The notes below the pieces were generated by a model. That model ran no database searches. It had not been told where the DNA came from and saw nothing but the letters and a program-made list of their open reading frames with translations. Both the position numbers and the translations under genes were made by a program. A DNA stretch of 64,000 nucleotides, from NCBI RefSeq assembly GCF_003002055.1, contig NZ_PVZF01000004.1, positions 1-64,000 of the forward strand, read 5' to 3'. Below are positions 1 through 7,702 of this stretch, one piece after another. The number at the start of each line of letters is the position of its first letter. Within the stretch, counting starts at the first letter, position 1. The stretch is from Kineococcus rhizosphaerae (GTDB lineage: Bacteria; Actinomycetota; Actinomycetes; Actinomycetales; Kineococcaceae).

Positions 1-79
1 TTCAGCACTGGACCCGGCTCCGCAACCAGCAGCATCGACCCGTCACCTTCACCTGGCAACGCCCCGGGGCACCAACTTC

Positions 80-187
80 AGCCGCAGATCACTAGGGGTC
101 GACGTCCTGCAGGGGTACCACTTCGCCCACCCGGTCCCGGCGGTCGAGGTGTTCGCCCCCGCGGCGACGGCTCCCGTCCCCGCCTGA
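80..187 (+). pseudogene. C-terminal remnant of an EAL-domain (c-di-GMP phosphodiesterase) gene
   Basis: This frame is open from the window edge to a TGA at 185-187. Its last 30 residues read LGVDVLQGYHFAHPVPAVEV and onward, matching the end of EAL domains, where a conserved LQGY...RP motif closes the barrel. The preceding residues do not look like an EAL domain. A second frame covering bases 3-95 ends in TAG and encodes a Trp/Arg-rich tail (QHWTRLRNQQ...). The sequence therefore looks like a junction, with the EAL gene body replaced by other DNA. The source of the left-hand sequence is unknown; a mobile-element end is possible. The EAL identity is inferred from a short motif only. Confidence 0.5.
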
Positions 188-281
188 GCGCCTCCGGGGT
201 GGCCTGCGCGGTCGGCACCGGGTACCGGATCGTGACCCGGATCCCCTCAGGAAGACCCGCTCGACAGCCGATTGCTAGAAG

Positions 282-2387
282 GTGACGGACACGACGCTCC
301 CCTCCGTCGGCGAGTCCAGCAGGTGGCTCGCCGAGTACGGCCTGCCCGAGGGCGCTCCCGCCGAGCAGCTGCGGGCGGTCACCCGGGTGGCGGCCACCGT
401 GACCGGAGCGGCCTCGGCCGTGGTCAACCTGCTCGACGACTGCTTCCAGCACCAGGTGGGTGAGGTCGGCTTCAGCGGCGGACGGTCCCCGGTGTCGGAC
501 TCCATGTGCGCCGTGTCCCTGCGGGACGAGCGGCTGCGGTACCTGCCCGACGCCCGTCTGGAGCCGGCCTTCGCCCGCAACCCCTGGGTCGACGGCCGGC
601 TGGCCAGCGTCGGCCTCTACGCCTCCGCCCCGCTGGTCCTGCCCGACGGGCGGGTGCTGGGCTCCCTGTGCGTCTTCTCCGAGGAGGCCGGGACCCTCGG
701 CCCCGCCCAGCTCGACGCCCTGCGCGACCTGGCCGCGCAGGCGGTGGCGCTGTTCGAGCACGCCCGGCTGGCGCGCGAACGGACCGAGCAGGCCGTCCGC
801 TACCGGCAGGCGCGGGACGAGGCCGAGCGGCGGGGTGCGCTGACGGCCGCCGTGACCGAGACCCTCGACGCCGGCGTCGTCGCCTGCGACGCCGACGGGC
901 ACCTCACGCTGTTCAACCCCGCGGCGCGCGCGTTCCACGGCCTGCTGGAGGACCCCACCGTCGCGACCGCCGACTGGGCCGGGACGTACTCGCTGTTCCA
1001 CGAGGACGGCACGACGCCGCTGGCCGAGCAGGAGATCCCCCTCTTCCGCGCCCTGGTGGACGGCGCCGTGCACGACCAGACCATCGTGATCGCCCCCGCC
1101 CACCGCGAGCCGCTCACCGTGCGCTGCGACGGGCGGGCCATGCGCGACTCCGCCGGGCGGCTGCTCGGGGCGGTCGTGGCGATGACCGACGTCACCCAGG
1201 CCCGGGCCCAGGCGCGGGCGCTGGCCGAGGCGCGTGACGAGGCCCTGGCCGCCACCCGGGCCAAGACCGCGTTCCTGGCCGCGGCCAGCCACGAGATCCG
1301 GACCCCGCTGAACGGGGTGCTGGGGATGCTGGAGGTGCTCTCCCTGGAGTCCCTCACCGAGCGCCAGCACGGGCACGTGCAGGTGGCCCGCGACGCCGGC
1401 AACGCCCTCCTGGCCCTGCTCAACGACGTCCTGGACCTGTCCAAGGCCGAGACGGCCGCCGTCGTCCTGGCCGAGGAGGACTTCCGGCCCGGCGACGTCG
1501 CCGACGACGTCGTCACCGCCCTGGGCCCGATCGCCCGGCGCAAGGGCCTGGAGCTGCAGGTGCGCACCGGCGCGGCCGAGACCCTGGTGGGCGATCCGCG
1601 CCGCCTGCGGCAGGTGCTGATGAACCTCGTCGGCAACGCGATCAAGTTCACCGACCACGGCCGGGTGAGCCTCGACGTCAGCGGCACCCCCGCCGGGGCG
1701 GGCACCACCCTGCGCCTGGCCGTGGCCGACACCGGGGCGGGGATGAGCGCCGAGGAGCAGGACCGGCTCTTCGAGCCCTTCACCCAGGGCAGCGCCGGCG
1801 AGCGGCACGGCGGCACCGGGCTGGGCCTGGCCCTGAGCCGGCAGATCGTCGAGCTGATGGGGGGCCGCATCGAGGTGGACAGCCACCCCGGTCGCGGGTC
1901 CACGTTCACCGTCGTCGTCGACCTGCCCCGGGCCGTCCCGTCGTCCGCGGCCCCGGCGGTCGCGGACGACGACACCCGGAGCCTGCCCGCGCCCGGCGGG
2001 CCCGTCACCGGCTCCCGCCCCCGGGTGCTGATCGCGGACGACAACGACATCAACCTCATGGTCGCGGGAGGCCTGTTCGGCGCCGAGGGCGCGGACGTGA
2101 CGACCGTCGGCGACGGCGACGCGGCCGTGCGCGCCGCCGCCGACGGCGCCTTCGACCTCGTCCTGCTCGACCTGCAGATGCCGGGGACGTCCGGGCTGGG
2201 AGCGGTGGCCGCGATCCGCGCGCTGCCGGGCCGCGCCGGCCGCGGCCGCGTCCTGGCCCTCACCGGTGACACGCTCGAGACCACGGCGGCCGCCTGCCGG
2301 GCGGCGGGCATGGACGGGGTGCTGGTGAAACCGGTCCGCGGGGCCGACGTGCGGCGGGTGCTCGCCGAACTGGACCGCGAGGGCTGA
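282..2387 (+). CDS. Soluble hybrid sensor histidine kinase (GAF-PAS-HisKA-HATPase-REC)
   Basis: A cytoplasmic two-component hybrid kinase of 701 residues with no membrane segment. A GAF-like sensor domain covers about residues 15-165 and a PAS-like domain about 185-305. The HisKA dimerisation helix carries the phospho-accepting His337 in ASHEIRTPLNG. The ATPase domain spans about 425-550, with the N box NLVGNAIKF and G boxes DTGAGM and GGTGLGL. The C-terminal receiver spans about 580-700, with DD at 587-588, acceptor Asp630 in LLDLQMP, Thr661 and Lys683. The start is GTG at 282. No output regulator is adjacent; the partner is unknown. It lies between the EAL fragment and the repeat-rich island. 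Confidence 0.9.
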   Translation: MTDTTLPSVGESSRWLAEYGLPEGAPAEQLRAVTRVAATVTGAASAVVNLLDDCFQHQVGEVGFSGGRSPVSDSMCAVSLRDERLRYLPDARLEPAFARNPWVDGRLASVGLYASAPLVLPDGRVLGSLCVFSEEAGTLGPAQLDALRDLAAQAVALFEHARLARERTEQAVRYRQARDEAERRGALTAAVTETLDAGVVACDADGHLTLFNPAARAFHGLLEDPTVATADWAGTYSLFHEDGTTPLAEQEIPLFRALVDGAVHDQTIVIAPAHREPLTVRCDGRAMRDSAGRLLGAVVAMTDVTQARAQARALAEARDEALAATRAKTAFLAAASHEIRTPLNGVLGMLEVLSLESLTERQHGHVQVARDAGNALLALLNDVLDLSKAETAAVVLAEEDFRPGDVADDVVTALGPIARRKGLELQVRTGAAETLVGDPRRLRQVLMNLVGNAIKFTDHGRVSLDVSGTPAGAGTTLRLAVADTGAGMSAEEQDRLFEPFTQGSAGERHGGTGLGLALSRQIVELMGGRIEVDSHPGRGSTFTVVVDLPRAVPSSAAPAVADDDTRSLPAPGGPVTGSRPRVLIADDNDINLMVAGGLFGAEGADVTTVGDGDAAVRAAADGAFDLVLLDLQMPGTSGLGAVAAIRALPGRAGRGRVLALTGDTLETTAAACRAAGMDGVLVKPVRGADVRRVLAELDREG

Positions 2388-2470
2388 GACCGGCCCGCCG
2401 CGAGCGGTCCACCGGCGGGTCGCCCGCGGTGGGCCGAGGGCTGTCCTGCGGATCGTGAGGGGTGCCTGAC

Positions 2471-2497
2471 ACGTCCGGTCATGTCGATGGCCGAGCG
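2471..2497 (+). repeat. Island repeat, degenerate copy
   Basis: Reads ACGTCCGGTCATGTCG and continues GATGGCCGAGCGC. It shares the GTC(A/C)CGGTCAT core of the island repeat family but has lost the CCCGCG block. It lies just after the histidine kinase and overlaps the ATG codons at 2481 and 2487, so these are poor candidates for a true start. Confidence 0.5.
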
Positions 2498-2552
2498 CTT
2501 GAGTCATGTCGTAAGGCCCCGTCCGGTCGTCGCTTCCTGCGATGGTGAGCTT

Positions 2553-2768
2553 GTGGAAGATGACGCTGCGCAGGCTCCTCGGACAGTCCGAGGATGGGTC
2601 GCCTTAGGAACCAGCAACCTCTTCGGCTACATCGTGACCGTACTGGTACTGCGCATCTGGGTGCCGTGGTCGGATGCGTTTCTATGGGCCCTCGTAGGCA
2701 TCGGAAGCGTGATGGGTGCAGCCACCTTCAACTACATCGACCGTCGCCGTCGACGGCGTGCGAACTGA
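2553..2768 (+). CDS. Small two-helix membrane protein
   Basis: A 71-residue protein of unknown function. After an acidic, polar N-terminus (VEDDAAQAPRT) there are two hydrophobic helices, roughly residues 20-38 (LFGYIVTVLVLRIWV) and 42-60 (FLWALVGIGSVMGAATF), then a very basic RRRRRR tail that should stay in the cytoplasm. I chose GTG 2553 because the in-frame ATG at 2481 lies inside a degenerate island repeat. The longer form would be 95 residues. It is one of several tiny membrane proteins scattered between repeats. No family recognised. Confidence 0.5.
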   Translation: MEDDAAQAPRTVRGWVALGTSNLFGYIVTVLVLRIWVPWSDAFLWALVGIGSVMGAATFNYIDRRRRRRAN

Positions 2769-2796
2769 GCTGAGGCCTGCAGCTAGCAGCGGACGG

Positions 2797-2825
2797 AACG
2801 TTCGGTCATGGCGTGGTGCGTGCGA
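2797..2825 (+). repeat. Island repeat, degenerate copy
   Basis: Reads GAACGTTCGGTCATGGCGTGGTGCGTGCG, with TCATGGCG where full copies have TCATCCCGCG. The trailing GTGCGTGCG matches the GTGCGCGC arm of full copies. It separates the two small membrane protein genes. Confidence 0.55.
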
Positions 2826-2887
2826 TGTGGACGTCAGACGACCCGGGCGGTCCTTGCAGTAGGACAGCGCGCCAGTGACCATGGATC

Positions 2888-3100
2888 ATGCGATCGACGA
2901 TGCGGGAGCTGGGGACAGAGTTGGCGTTCAGCCTGATCCTGGTTCTCATCGCGGAAGCGGTGATCCGTCTGCTCGGATGGGACCGCTTCTGGACCCTCGT
3001 CGTGGTCTTCACCATCGGACACGGCACCAGAGCAGGACTGACACGTCGACGGCGCGCGATCCTTGCCCGCGAAGACGAGAGTCGATCCGTGCTGCGTTAG
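2888..3100 (+). CDS. Small membrane protein, unknown function
   Basis: A 70-residue product with one long or two short hydrophobic segments: AFSLILVLIAEAVIRLL at about 13-29 and WTLVVVFTIGHG at about 35-46. A basic RRRRAIL stretch and polar tail follow. The start at 2888 (ATG) is plausible; ATG 2900 (MRELGTEL) is equally possible and would shorten it by four residues. No recognised family. The general plan resembles the neighbouring 2553-2768 product, but I see no clear sequence similarity. Coding status rests on the hydrophobicity pattern and lack of competing frames. Confidence 0.45.
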   Translation: MRSTMRELGTELAFSLILVLIAEAVIRLLGWDRFWTLVVVFTIGHGTRAGLTRRRRAILAREDESRSVLR

Positions 3101-3194
3101 CCGCAGCGTCGCGCATACCCCGCGTGGTTGGCGGAGTGGGCCTACGACCGCCCGATCGGTCAGATCACCGACGCGGCCTCGGTGCACCACGCGC

Positions 3195-3226
3195 GACGTC
3201 ACGGTCATCCCGCGATACGGGCGGTC
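3195..3226 (+). repeat. Island repeat, full copy
   Basis: Begins GACGTCACGGTCATCCCGCG, with the exact 12-base core GGTCATCCCGCG at 3203-3214, and continues ATACGGGCGGTC. A second-type copy (GACGTCGCGGTCCTG) follows 46 bases later. Confidence 0.85.
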
Positions 3227-3240
3227 CCGACCGGCCTAGC

Positions 3241-3291
3241 GACGTCGCGGTCCTGTAGAGGAGCGGGACGCTCGGTCATGGCGATCTGCGC
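3241..3291 (+). repeat. Island repeat, B-type copy followed by a degenerate copy
   Basis: GACGTCGCGGTCCTGTAG at 3241-3258 aligns directly to the full repeat but lacks CCCGCG. A second degenerate unit, GGGACGCTCGGTCATGGCG, ends near 3291. Together with the copy at 3195 this makes a tandem cluster just before the nucleotidyltransferase gene. Confidence 0.6.
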
Positions 3292-3373
3292 GAAATCCAC
3301 CTGCAGACGTCGGAGTCGGCGTGACAGCCTCAACCAACTCCGGCCGGCAGGATGAAGCAACCAGGAGGGGTGC

Positions 3374-4162
3374 ATGGACCTGCAACTGCCAGACCACCTC
3401 ACCGACGACCACCGACGGCTCATCGCCGACCTGGCCGAGCGCAACGACACCGAGCACGGCGACGGTCTGCTCGGTCTGGTCCTTTCCGGCTCCGCCGGCC
3501 GGGGCGTGGCCACCGACCGCTCCGACCTCGACGTCTACGTCGTCCTCAGCGACGACGCAGCCCAGCGCCGGTCGGCCACCCGTTCCACCACCATCGACGA
3601 GCTGCCGGTGACCTTGACCGACCTGGAACAGGTACCTGCCTTCGGGTCAGGAGGATGGTGGTTCCGCTGGTCCTTCGCTTGGGCCCCGACGCTGCTGGAC
3701 CGCACCGATGGCCGCATCCCCGCCGCCCTGCACCGCCAGGCCACCTTGACCCCTGATGAGGTTGAGGCCGTCCTGATGGAGCACAGCCGCCTGGACGGCT
3801 GGCTCAACTACGTCTATCGGGCGTTGAAGTCCGACCGTGACGGTCGCCGGCTGGAGTGCCGCCTGGATGCGGCGGAGTCGATGCCGTGGCTGCTCGACGT
3901 GATCTTCGCCCTCGCCGGACGGGTGCGGCCGTACCACAAGTACCTGCCGTGGGAGCTGCGCGAGCACCCGCTGCCGGACTGGCCCGCCGACGTGCTGCTG
4001 CCCTTGCTGCAACGGACCCTGGACGGCGATCCTGCCGCGCTGCGGGAGACCTTCGTGCGCGTCGAAGCCGGGTGCGCGGCCCACGACGCAGCCAGGGGCG
4101 ATCAACTCACGCGGGAGATCATCGACGGCTGGGGCGACGGGCTCTTACTGATGCGGCCCTGA
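3374..4162 (+). CDS. Nucleotidyltransferase-fold protein
   Basis: A 262-residue protein. The catalytic signature of the pol-beta-like nucleotidyltransferase superfamily is near the N-terminus: SGSAGRGVATDRSDLDVYVV, at about residues 36-55. It contains the GS motif and the paired Asp of DLD that bind metal. The remainder (about 90-262) is helical, with Trp/Tyr-rich segments such as LDGWLNYVYRALKSDRDG, resembling substrate-binding regions of aminoglycoside-type transferases. The substrate is unknown. A strong AGGAGG ribosome-binding site at 3362-3367 fixes the ATG start. It could modify a small molecule or act as an antitoxin-like transferase. Confidence 0.75.
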   Translation: MDLQLPDHLTDDHRRLIADLAERNDTEHGDGLLGLVLSGSAGRGVATDRSDLDVYVVLSDDAAQRRSATRSTTIDELPVTLTDLEQVPAFGSGGWWFRWSFAWAPTLLDRTDGRIPAALHRQATLTPDEVEAVLMEHSRLDGWLNYVYRALKSDRDGRRLECRLDAAESMPWLLDVIFALAGRVRPYHKYLPWELREHPLPDWPADVLLPLLQRTLDGDPAALRETFVRVEAGCAAHDAARGDQLTREIIDGWGDGLLLMRP

Positions 4163-4190
4163 CGACCGCCTGCTCCCCTAGGCCGGAGCA

Positions 4191-4218
4191 CACCGCGCGG
4201 TCATCCCGCGGTGCGGGG
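4191..4218 (+). repeat. Island repeat, full copy
   Basis: Exact core GGTCATCCCGCG at 4199-4210, preceded by CACCGCGC and followed by GTGCGGGG. It lies between the convergent nucleotidyltransferase (+) and GrpB-like (-) genes. Confidence 0.85.
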
Positions 4219-4222
4219 CAAG

Positions 4223-4759
4223 TCAGGCCAAAGGTCGCCACTGCCAGGCGCGCTCGATCATGGCGCCGACGAAGGGCGGCTTGGCGTCGACGTAGCGGTC
4301 TCGCTCGTGGGCGTGCTCGACGGCGAGGTCCTGCTTGAACGTGGCGTAGCGCAGTGCCTCGTCCGGGTGGGCCCGCAAGTAGTCGCGGAAGACGAGGTAC
4401 CGGGCCACCAAGGGCGAGGAGGCCGCCACGACGTGCAGGTGGTGGGTCCGCTTACCTGCCCGCAGACGGTGGAAGAACAGGTGCTGCGGGTCGTCCGCGA
4501 AGGACTCCGGGACATGCAGGTAGCCGATCCCGCAGAAGGCGGGGACTGCGGTGTGTAGTTGCTCATCGGATACGACGGTCAGCAGGTCGATGGTGGGCTT
4601 GGCCGGGAGGCCGGGGACGGCCGTCGAGCCGATGTGCTCGACGGCTTCCAGCGACGGGAGGGCGGCCAGAATCCGTGCCCGCTCGTTGGCGAATGCCTGC
4701 GGCCAGGACTCGTCGTAGGCGATGACCTCGACAGTGGCGTCCGGGCGTTCTTCGAGCAT
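4223..4759 (-). CDS. GrpB/UPF0157 family nucleotidyltransferase-like protein
   Basis: A 178-residue protein of the GrpB family, which is related to nucleotidyltransferases. It shows the family signature VEVIAYDESWPQAFANER near the N-terminus, then HIGSTAVPGLPAKPTIDL, where the GST and the later Asp form the nucleotidyltransferase-type site. Next comes RTHHLHVV, and the segment YLVFRDYLRAHPDEALRYATFK is typical of the C-terminal half. The start at 4759 (ATG) is preferred because GGAG lies eight bases upstream; a GTG at 4819 would add 20 residues but has no ribosome-binding site and borders a repeat. The physiological substrate of the family is not established. Confidence 0.88.
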   Translation of the reverse strand: MLEERPDATVEVIAYDESWPQAFANERARILAALPSLEAVEHIGSTAVPGLPAKPTIDLLTVVSDEQLHTAVPAFCGIGYLHVPESFADDPQHLFFHRLRAGKRTHHLHVVAASSPLVARYLVFRDYLRAHPDEALRYATFKQDLAVEHAHERDRYVDAKPPFVGAMIERAWQWRPLA

Positions 4760-4830
4760 CAGCGTGGTCTCCGTCTCGTTGCGGCGACTCTCGAACGTAC
4801 CCCGTGCCGTCGTCTCCACCTGCCGACCAA

Positions 4831-4936
4831 GCGCACGGTCATCCGCGACGGCGCGACGTCACGGTCATCCCGCGGTGCGCGCGGTCATCTCGCGAGCCAG
4901 GACGTCGTCGACCTCGCGGTCGTGCCGATGAGCAGG
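4831..4936 (+). repeat. Island repeat cluster (three units)
   Basis: Unit one (4831-4848) reads GCGCACGGTCATCCGCGACG, with one C deleted from the core. Unit two (4855-4898) is a full GACGTCACGGTCATCCCGCG followed by GTGCGCGCGGTCATCTCGCG, a partial internal duplication. Unit three (about 4910-4936) is a B-type copy, GACCTCGCGGTCGTGCCGAT. The cluster lies between the two minus-strand genes. Confidence 0.85.
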
Positions 4937-4961
4937 ACACCGACCAAGCGGGGTGAGGACA

Positions 4962-5555
4962 TCAGCTGGCCGCGGTCAGCGGCTCCCAACGGGCCGCGCC
5001 AGCAGCCACGTCGATCACGACCCGACCGAGCGGCTGCGTCGCTGCCTCCACCACGAAGTCCGGTCCACCACGACCGGCATCCGCACCCGGACGCCGGTCC
5101 AGGTACGGAGTGAGGGTGAAGACCACCTCACGCGCACCACTGGGCAACGGGTACGGCCCGTAGCTGCCCCGGGAGTACGGCTGCCCCGGCTCACCGGTGA
5201 TGCTGCCGCCACCGATGTTCCCCGCCTCCTGGACCTCCCGCGGCAGGGGCGGGTTGACCTCGTACTCCACGTCGGCGACCGGGCTGATGAACCACTGACC
5301 GGCGTCGGGATCGTCCTCGTGGACCGCCGGGGCGATCTCGTAGTCCAGCGACACCATCTGCCAAGGCCCACCTGCTTGCTCAGGTAGCCGGTTGCCTGCG
5401 GCGTCGGGCCAGTGGCCTTCGTCGCGCAGGCCCCGTAGGTGCAGGTGACGACCCGGGACGACCTCACCGCAGTCCACGTCGAAGGCCACCAGCAGCGTGC
5501 CCTGCTCGTTATCGCTCATGTCGTGAGCGTCGTGGATCGCCGCGACCGGGCGCAT
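4962..5555 (-). CDS. Hypothetical protein
   Basis: A 197-residue soluble protein of no recognised family, with no signal peptide. It is rich in Pro, Gly and acidic residues and has beta-rich stretches (TLLVAFDVDCGEVVPGRHLHL near the N-terminus, REVVFTLTPYLDRRPGAD and VVIDVAAGAARWEPL near the C-terminus), suggesting an all-beta domain. ATG 5555 is chosen because AGGGGG precedes it by seven bases; an upstream start at 5576 would add seven residues. Flanked on both sides by island repeats. Function unknown. Confidence 0.6.
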   Translation of the reverse strand: MRPVAAIHDAHDMSDNEQGTLLVAFDVDCGEVVPGRHLHLRGLRDEGHWPDAAGNRLPEQAGGPWQMVSLDYEIAPAVHEDDPDAGQWFISPVADVEYEVNPPLPREVQEAGNIGGGSITGEPGQPYSRGSYGPYPLPSGAREVVFTLTPYLDRRPGADAGRGGPDFVVEAATQPLGRVVIDVAAGAARWEPLTAAS

Positions 5556-5596
5556 CAGGGAACCCCCTGAGCGCACCCCGGGATCAAGGTCCCCAA

Positions 5597-5632
5597 CCGC
5601 ACGGTCATCCCGCGGCGCGCGCGTGGTCCGAC
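5597..5632 (+). repeat. Island repeat, full copy
   Basis: CCGCACGGTCATCCCGCG with the exact core at 5603-5614, followed by GCGCGCGCGTGG. It lies in the gap between divergently oriented hypothetical genes. Confidence 0.85.
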
Positions 5633-5682
5633 CGGGCGGCGCCTTGAGTGCGGGCTAGTCTCACTCCCGCACACTGGTGGGC

Positions 5683-6036
5683 ATGCAGGACTGGGGCGGC
5701 TACTCGCTCAAAGACGGAGAGCCGGACTACACCCCGGACGATCAGTTCTGGGACGGCACACGCGTGTACTCCCTAACCCACGACGACGTCCGCAAGCGAC
5801 AGGGCCGACTGCTCCACGAAGCCGAGGTCATGGTCCTGAACCTCCTCGACTGCACTCCCCACAGTCCCCGACTGGGCTCCAAGCACCTGCTCACCCAGTC
5901 CCAACGTCGCCAGATCGCCGAGGCCGGAACGGTGCGCTTCGTCGAACCGGAAGGATGCCTGCAGCGCTGGCAGAGCAGCGACGGCACAGTGCTGGCGCTG
6001 CTGGTCGGCGAGGTCCGCAGCCCCCGCCTGCACTGA
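5683..6036 (+). CDS. Hypothetical protein, paralogue of the 14384-14737 product
   Basis: A 117-residue soluble protein. Side by side with the product at 14384-14737 it is roughly 60 percent identical over the full length by eye. Shared blocks include GEP-YT-DD-FWDGTR, VMV-NLLDC-P, GSK, AG-VRFV, LQRW-S-DGTVLALL and RSPR. The start is ATG 5683, matching the paralogue, rather than GTG 5677. The conserved Trp, Tyr, Asp and Cys residues suggest a real folded domain, but I recognise no family. Two divergent copies at opposite ends of the repeat island suggest ancient duplication or repeated import. Confidence 0.75.
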   Translation: MQDWGGYSLKDGEPDYTPDDQFWDGTRVYSLTHDDVRKRQGRLLHEAEVMVLNLLDCTPHSPRLGSKHLLTQSQRRQIAEAGTVRFVEPEGCLQRWQSSDGTVLALLVGEVRSPRLH

Positions 6037-6072
6037 CTCCAGCCACCCCATACAGGCGGGGCCAACAGTCAC

Positions 6073-6132
6073 GACGTCACGGTCATCCCGCGGTGCGCGC
6101 TCGACGACCCCACGGCCTCGCCGAAGTGCGGG
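6073..6132 (+). repeat. Island repeat, full copy plus B-type copy
   Basis: GACGTCACGGTCATCCCGCG with the exact core at 6081-6092 and a GTGCGCGC tail, then a degenerate unit (GACCCCACGGCCTCGCCGAA and GTGCGGG) starting 33 bases later. It lies between the 117-residue paralogue and the DUF4304 gene. Confidence 0.8.
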
Positions 6133-6160
6133 TGATCAAGGTGCTGGACCAGAACGCCGC

Positions 6161-6703
6161 TCATGTCCGGGACGGCGCCGTCCAACTCCAGACCGGCGGC
6201 GCTGGGACCGGCTGCCCATCCAGACGGGCCTGCAACTGCGGCAGCACCACTTCGGCAACGATGTCGATCACCTCCGCAGCGACAGCATCGACACCCACGA
6301 CCTCGCCGCCATCAACAGCGCTGCCGCCGCCGGCGCCCCCTCCCTCCCCGTCGTCGCAGGCCTGCACGAGCCACCAGTGGTCGTGTCCGTCGGCGACCAG
6401 GGAGCCGACCCGCTGCCACCACCCCACCCCCGGAGTGTGCGCGTTGGCGTTGGGCGCATCGCCAATCCACGGTTGCACCACCTGCGCAGCCGCCCACTCC
6501 TGGGCACTGGTGAAGGAGACGTTGAGCGTGAAGGCGCAGCGTTGCGCGGTGTTCCACTTGTCGCGCTGGACCCCGATCAAGGCGTAGTGACCGGCGTCAT
6601 TGGGGAGTCGGAAAGCGTTGCCGGATCCGCGCAGGCCCATCCGCCGCCAGGCCGGGGCTACGTGCGCCTTCATCAGGTGCGCGAACAACGCTTGTGCATC
6701 CAC
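6161..6703 (-). CDS. DUF4304 family protein
   Basis: A 180-residue protein. The N-terminal two thirds fit the DUF4304 pattern: an opening helix MDAQALFAHLMKAHVAPAWR, then MGLRGSGNAFRL, then LIGVQRDKWNTAQRCAFTLN, with the aromatic/Asn residues typical of the family. The middle holds a Gly-rich linker (DDGEGGGAGGGSAVDGGE) at about residues 116-133. The C-terminal part (VIDIVAEVVLPQLQARLDG) is an amphipathic helix also common in the family. The biochemical function of DUF4304 is unknown. Flanked by repeats. Confidence 0.75.
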   Translation of the reverse strand: MDAQALFAHLMKAHVAPAWRRMGLRGSGNAFRLPNDAGHYALIGVQRDKWNTAQRCAFTLNVSFTSAQEWAAAQVVQPWIGDAPNANAHTPGVGWWQRVGSLVADGHDHWWLVQACDDGEGGGAGGGSAVDGGEVVGVDAVAAEVIDIVAEVVLPQLQARLDGQPVPAPPVWSWTAPSRT

Positions 6704-6820
6704 CGAGCCATCATCTGATCATCGATTAGGCCCAGCAGGGCTTTTGCGCTCATCGAAGATCCAGGACGCGGCTGGCCACCTGCCTTCACTACCCGGTCGC
6801 CGTCCACCGGGTGCCTCCGC

Positions 6821-6874
6821 GACATCGCGGTCACGGCGCCCGCAGGCAACGTCACGGTCATGCCGCGGGCCGCG
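6821..6874 (+). repeat. Island repeat, two degenerate units
   Basis: GACATCGCGGTCACGGCGCC at 6821-6840 (B-type) is followed by AACGTCACGGTCATGCCGCG at 6848-6867, one mismatch from the core. It lies between DUF4304 and the next plus-strand gene. Confidence 0.7.
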
Positions 6875-6952
6875 TGATGCGGCTTCCCGAGCTGGGACCC
6901 TTTTCGGTGACGGTCGGGGCAGGCCGTCCCCACCTTGGACGGAGAGCGAGCA

Positions 6953-7267
6953 GTGTCCAACTGGTCCTGGATTGAGTACCTAGACCGTCTATCAGACGGC
7001 GCCGTCGAGTACACCTACGACGGCTGGGCCAAGGCCAAGGACATGAAGGCGGCCGAGCATCACCAGCTCGTCGAGCTCGAAGAGGAGCACGCCGAACGGG
7101 ACGTCCACGTGACCGACCGACTGGACGACCTCATCGACGCCCGCGTCTTCCAGTACGGGGCCGACGAGCCCGTCGATCCTGCCAACGGCGCCAGCGGCAT
7201 CATCCACCGGTACATCCCGATGACGGGTGACGAGCCGCCCGTCGTGCTCATCAGCTGGAGGTGCTGA
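6953..7267 (+). CDS. Hypothetical protein
   Basis: A 104-residue soluble acidic protein of no recognised family. It begins MSNWSWIEYLDRLSDGAVEY, continues through a charged helical stretch rich in Glu, Asp and His (LVELEEEHAERDVHVTDRL) and ends PPVVLISWRC. GTG 6953 is preferred, with GGAG nine bases upstream; the upstream ATG at 6935 falls before that site. A full repeat follows directly after its stop. Confidence 0.6.
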   Translation: MSNWSWIEYLDRLSDGAVEYTYDGWAKAKDMKAAEHHQLVELEEEHAERDVHVTDRLDDLIDARVFQYGADEPVDPANGASGIIHRYIPMTGDEPPVVLISWRC

Positions 7268-7278
7268 AGGACGTCTAC

Positions 7279-7338
7279 AGACGTCACGGTCATCCCGCGG
7301 TGCGCGCGAAGCGCACGGTCATCCCGCGCTCAGTGCGC
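7279..7338 (+). repeat. Island repeat, two full copies in tandem
   Basis: Exact cores at 7288-7299 and 7317-7328. The second unit is a clean dyad: GCGCAC at 7311-7316 pairs with GTGCGC at 7333-7338. Its right arm contains the stop codon (7330-7332) and last codons of the minus-strand DUF2283 gene, so the repeat supplies coding sequence. Confidence 0.9.
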
Positions 7339-7569
7339 TTCCTCCGGTCGGTCAATGCGGCGCAGCGTCCGGATCAACGCGGGGTCCAAAGCAGCCGTCG
7401 CGCCCAGCACCTCAACTCCCAGCAGACGCCCGGCGGCGCTGAAGTCGAGAATCACCTCGTACTCCTTCGACCCGGTGTCCACGATGACTTGCTCCCAGGC
7501 CAGGTCGGTGCAGTCACCCCGAAGGTTGATGTAGGCCGCGTCAACCTCCGCGTCCCAGGTGCCGTCCAT
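7330..7569 (-). CDS. DUF2283 family protein
   Basis: A 79-residue protein matching the short DUF2283 family. The N-terminal AEVDAAYINLRGD corresponds to the family's D-x-AYI-L motif, and EVILDFSAAGRLLGVEVLGA to the core strand-turn-strand (V-D-d-G-ligiEil-a). Members are compact beta proteins of unknown role. The last codons and stop lie inside an island repeat, so the C-terminal Glu-Glu-Ala-His is repeat-derived. Confidence 0.8.
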   Translation of the reverse strand: MDGTWDAEVDAAYINLRGDCTDLAWEQVIVDTGSKEYEVILDFSAAGRLLGVEVLGATAALDPALIRTLRRIDRPEEAH

Positions 7570-7591
7570 GGCCCTAGCTTGCCGCCACCGA

Positions 7592-7620
7592 CCTTCCGGT
7601 CATCCCGCGCACCGCGCCAC
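7592..7620 (+). repeat. Island repeat, full copy
   Basis: CCTTCCGGTCATCCCGCG with the exact core at 7598-7609, followed by CACCGCGCC. It lies immediately upstream of the DUF2283 start (minus strand). Confidence 0.8.
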
Positions 7621-7702
7621 CGCGGGCAGAGACAGCACCGCTGGGTCGTCCTAGGTATCTCTTCCAGCACGGGGCCCTCACCAGTCGGTAGGCCGCGCTG
7701 CC

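Noticed and set aside
78-2507. A long minus-strand frame of about 800 codons over the first histidine kinase
   Set aside because: It is a shadow of a high-GC gene: Gly/Arg/His-rich with no domain, while the plus strand encodes a complete kinase.
7279-7338. Island repeats as ordinary rho-independent terminators
   Set aside because: Only some copies form a short dyad, none has a T-run, and all share one orientation although flanking genes run both ways.
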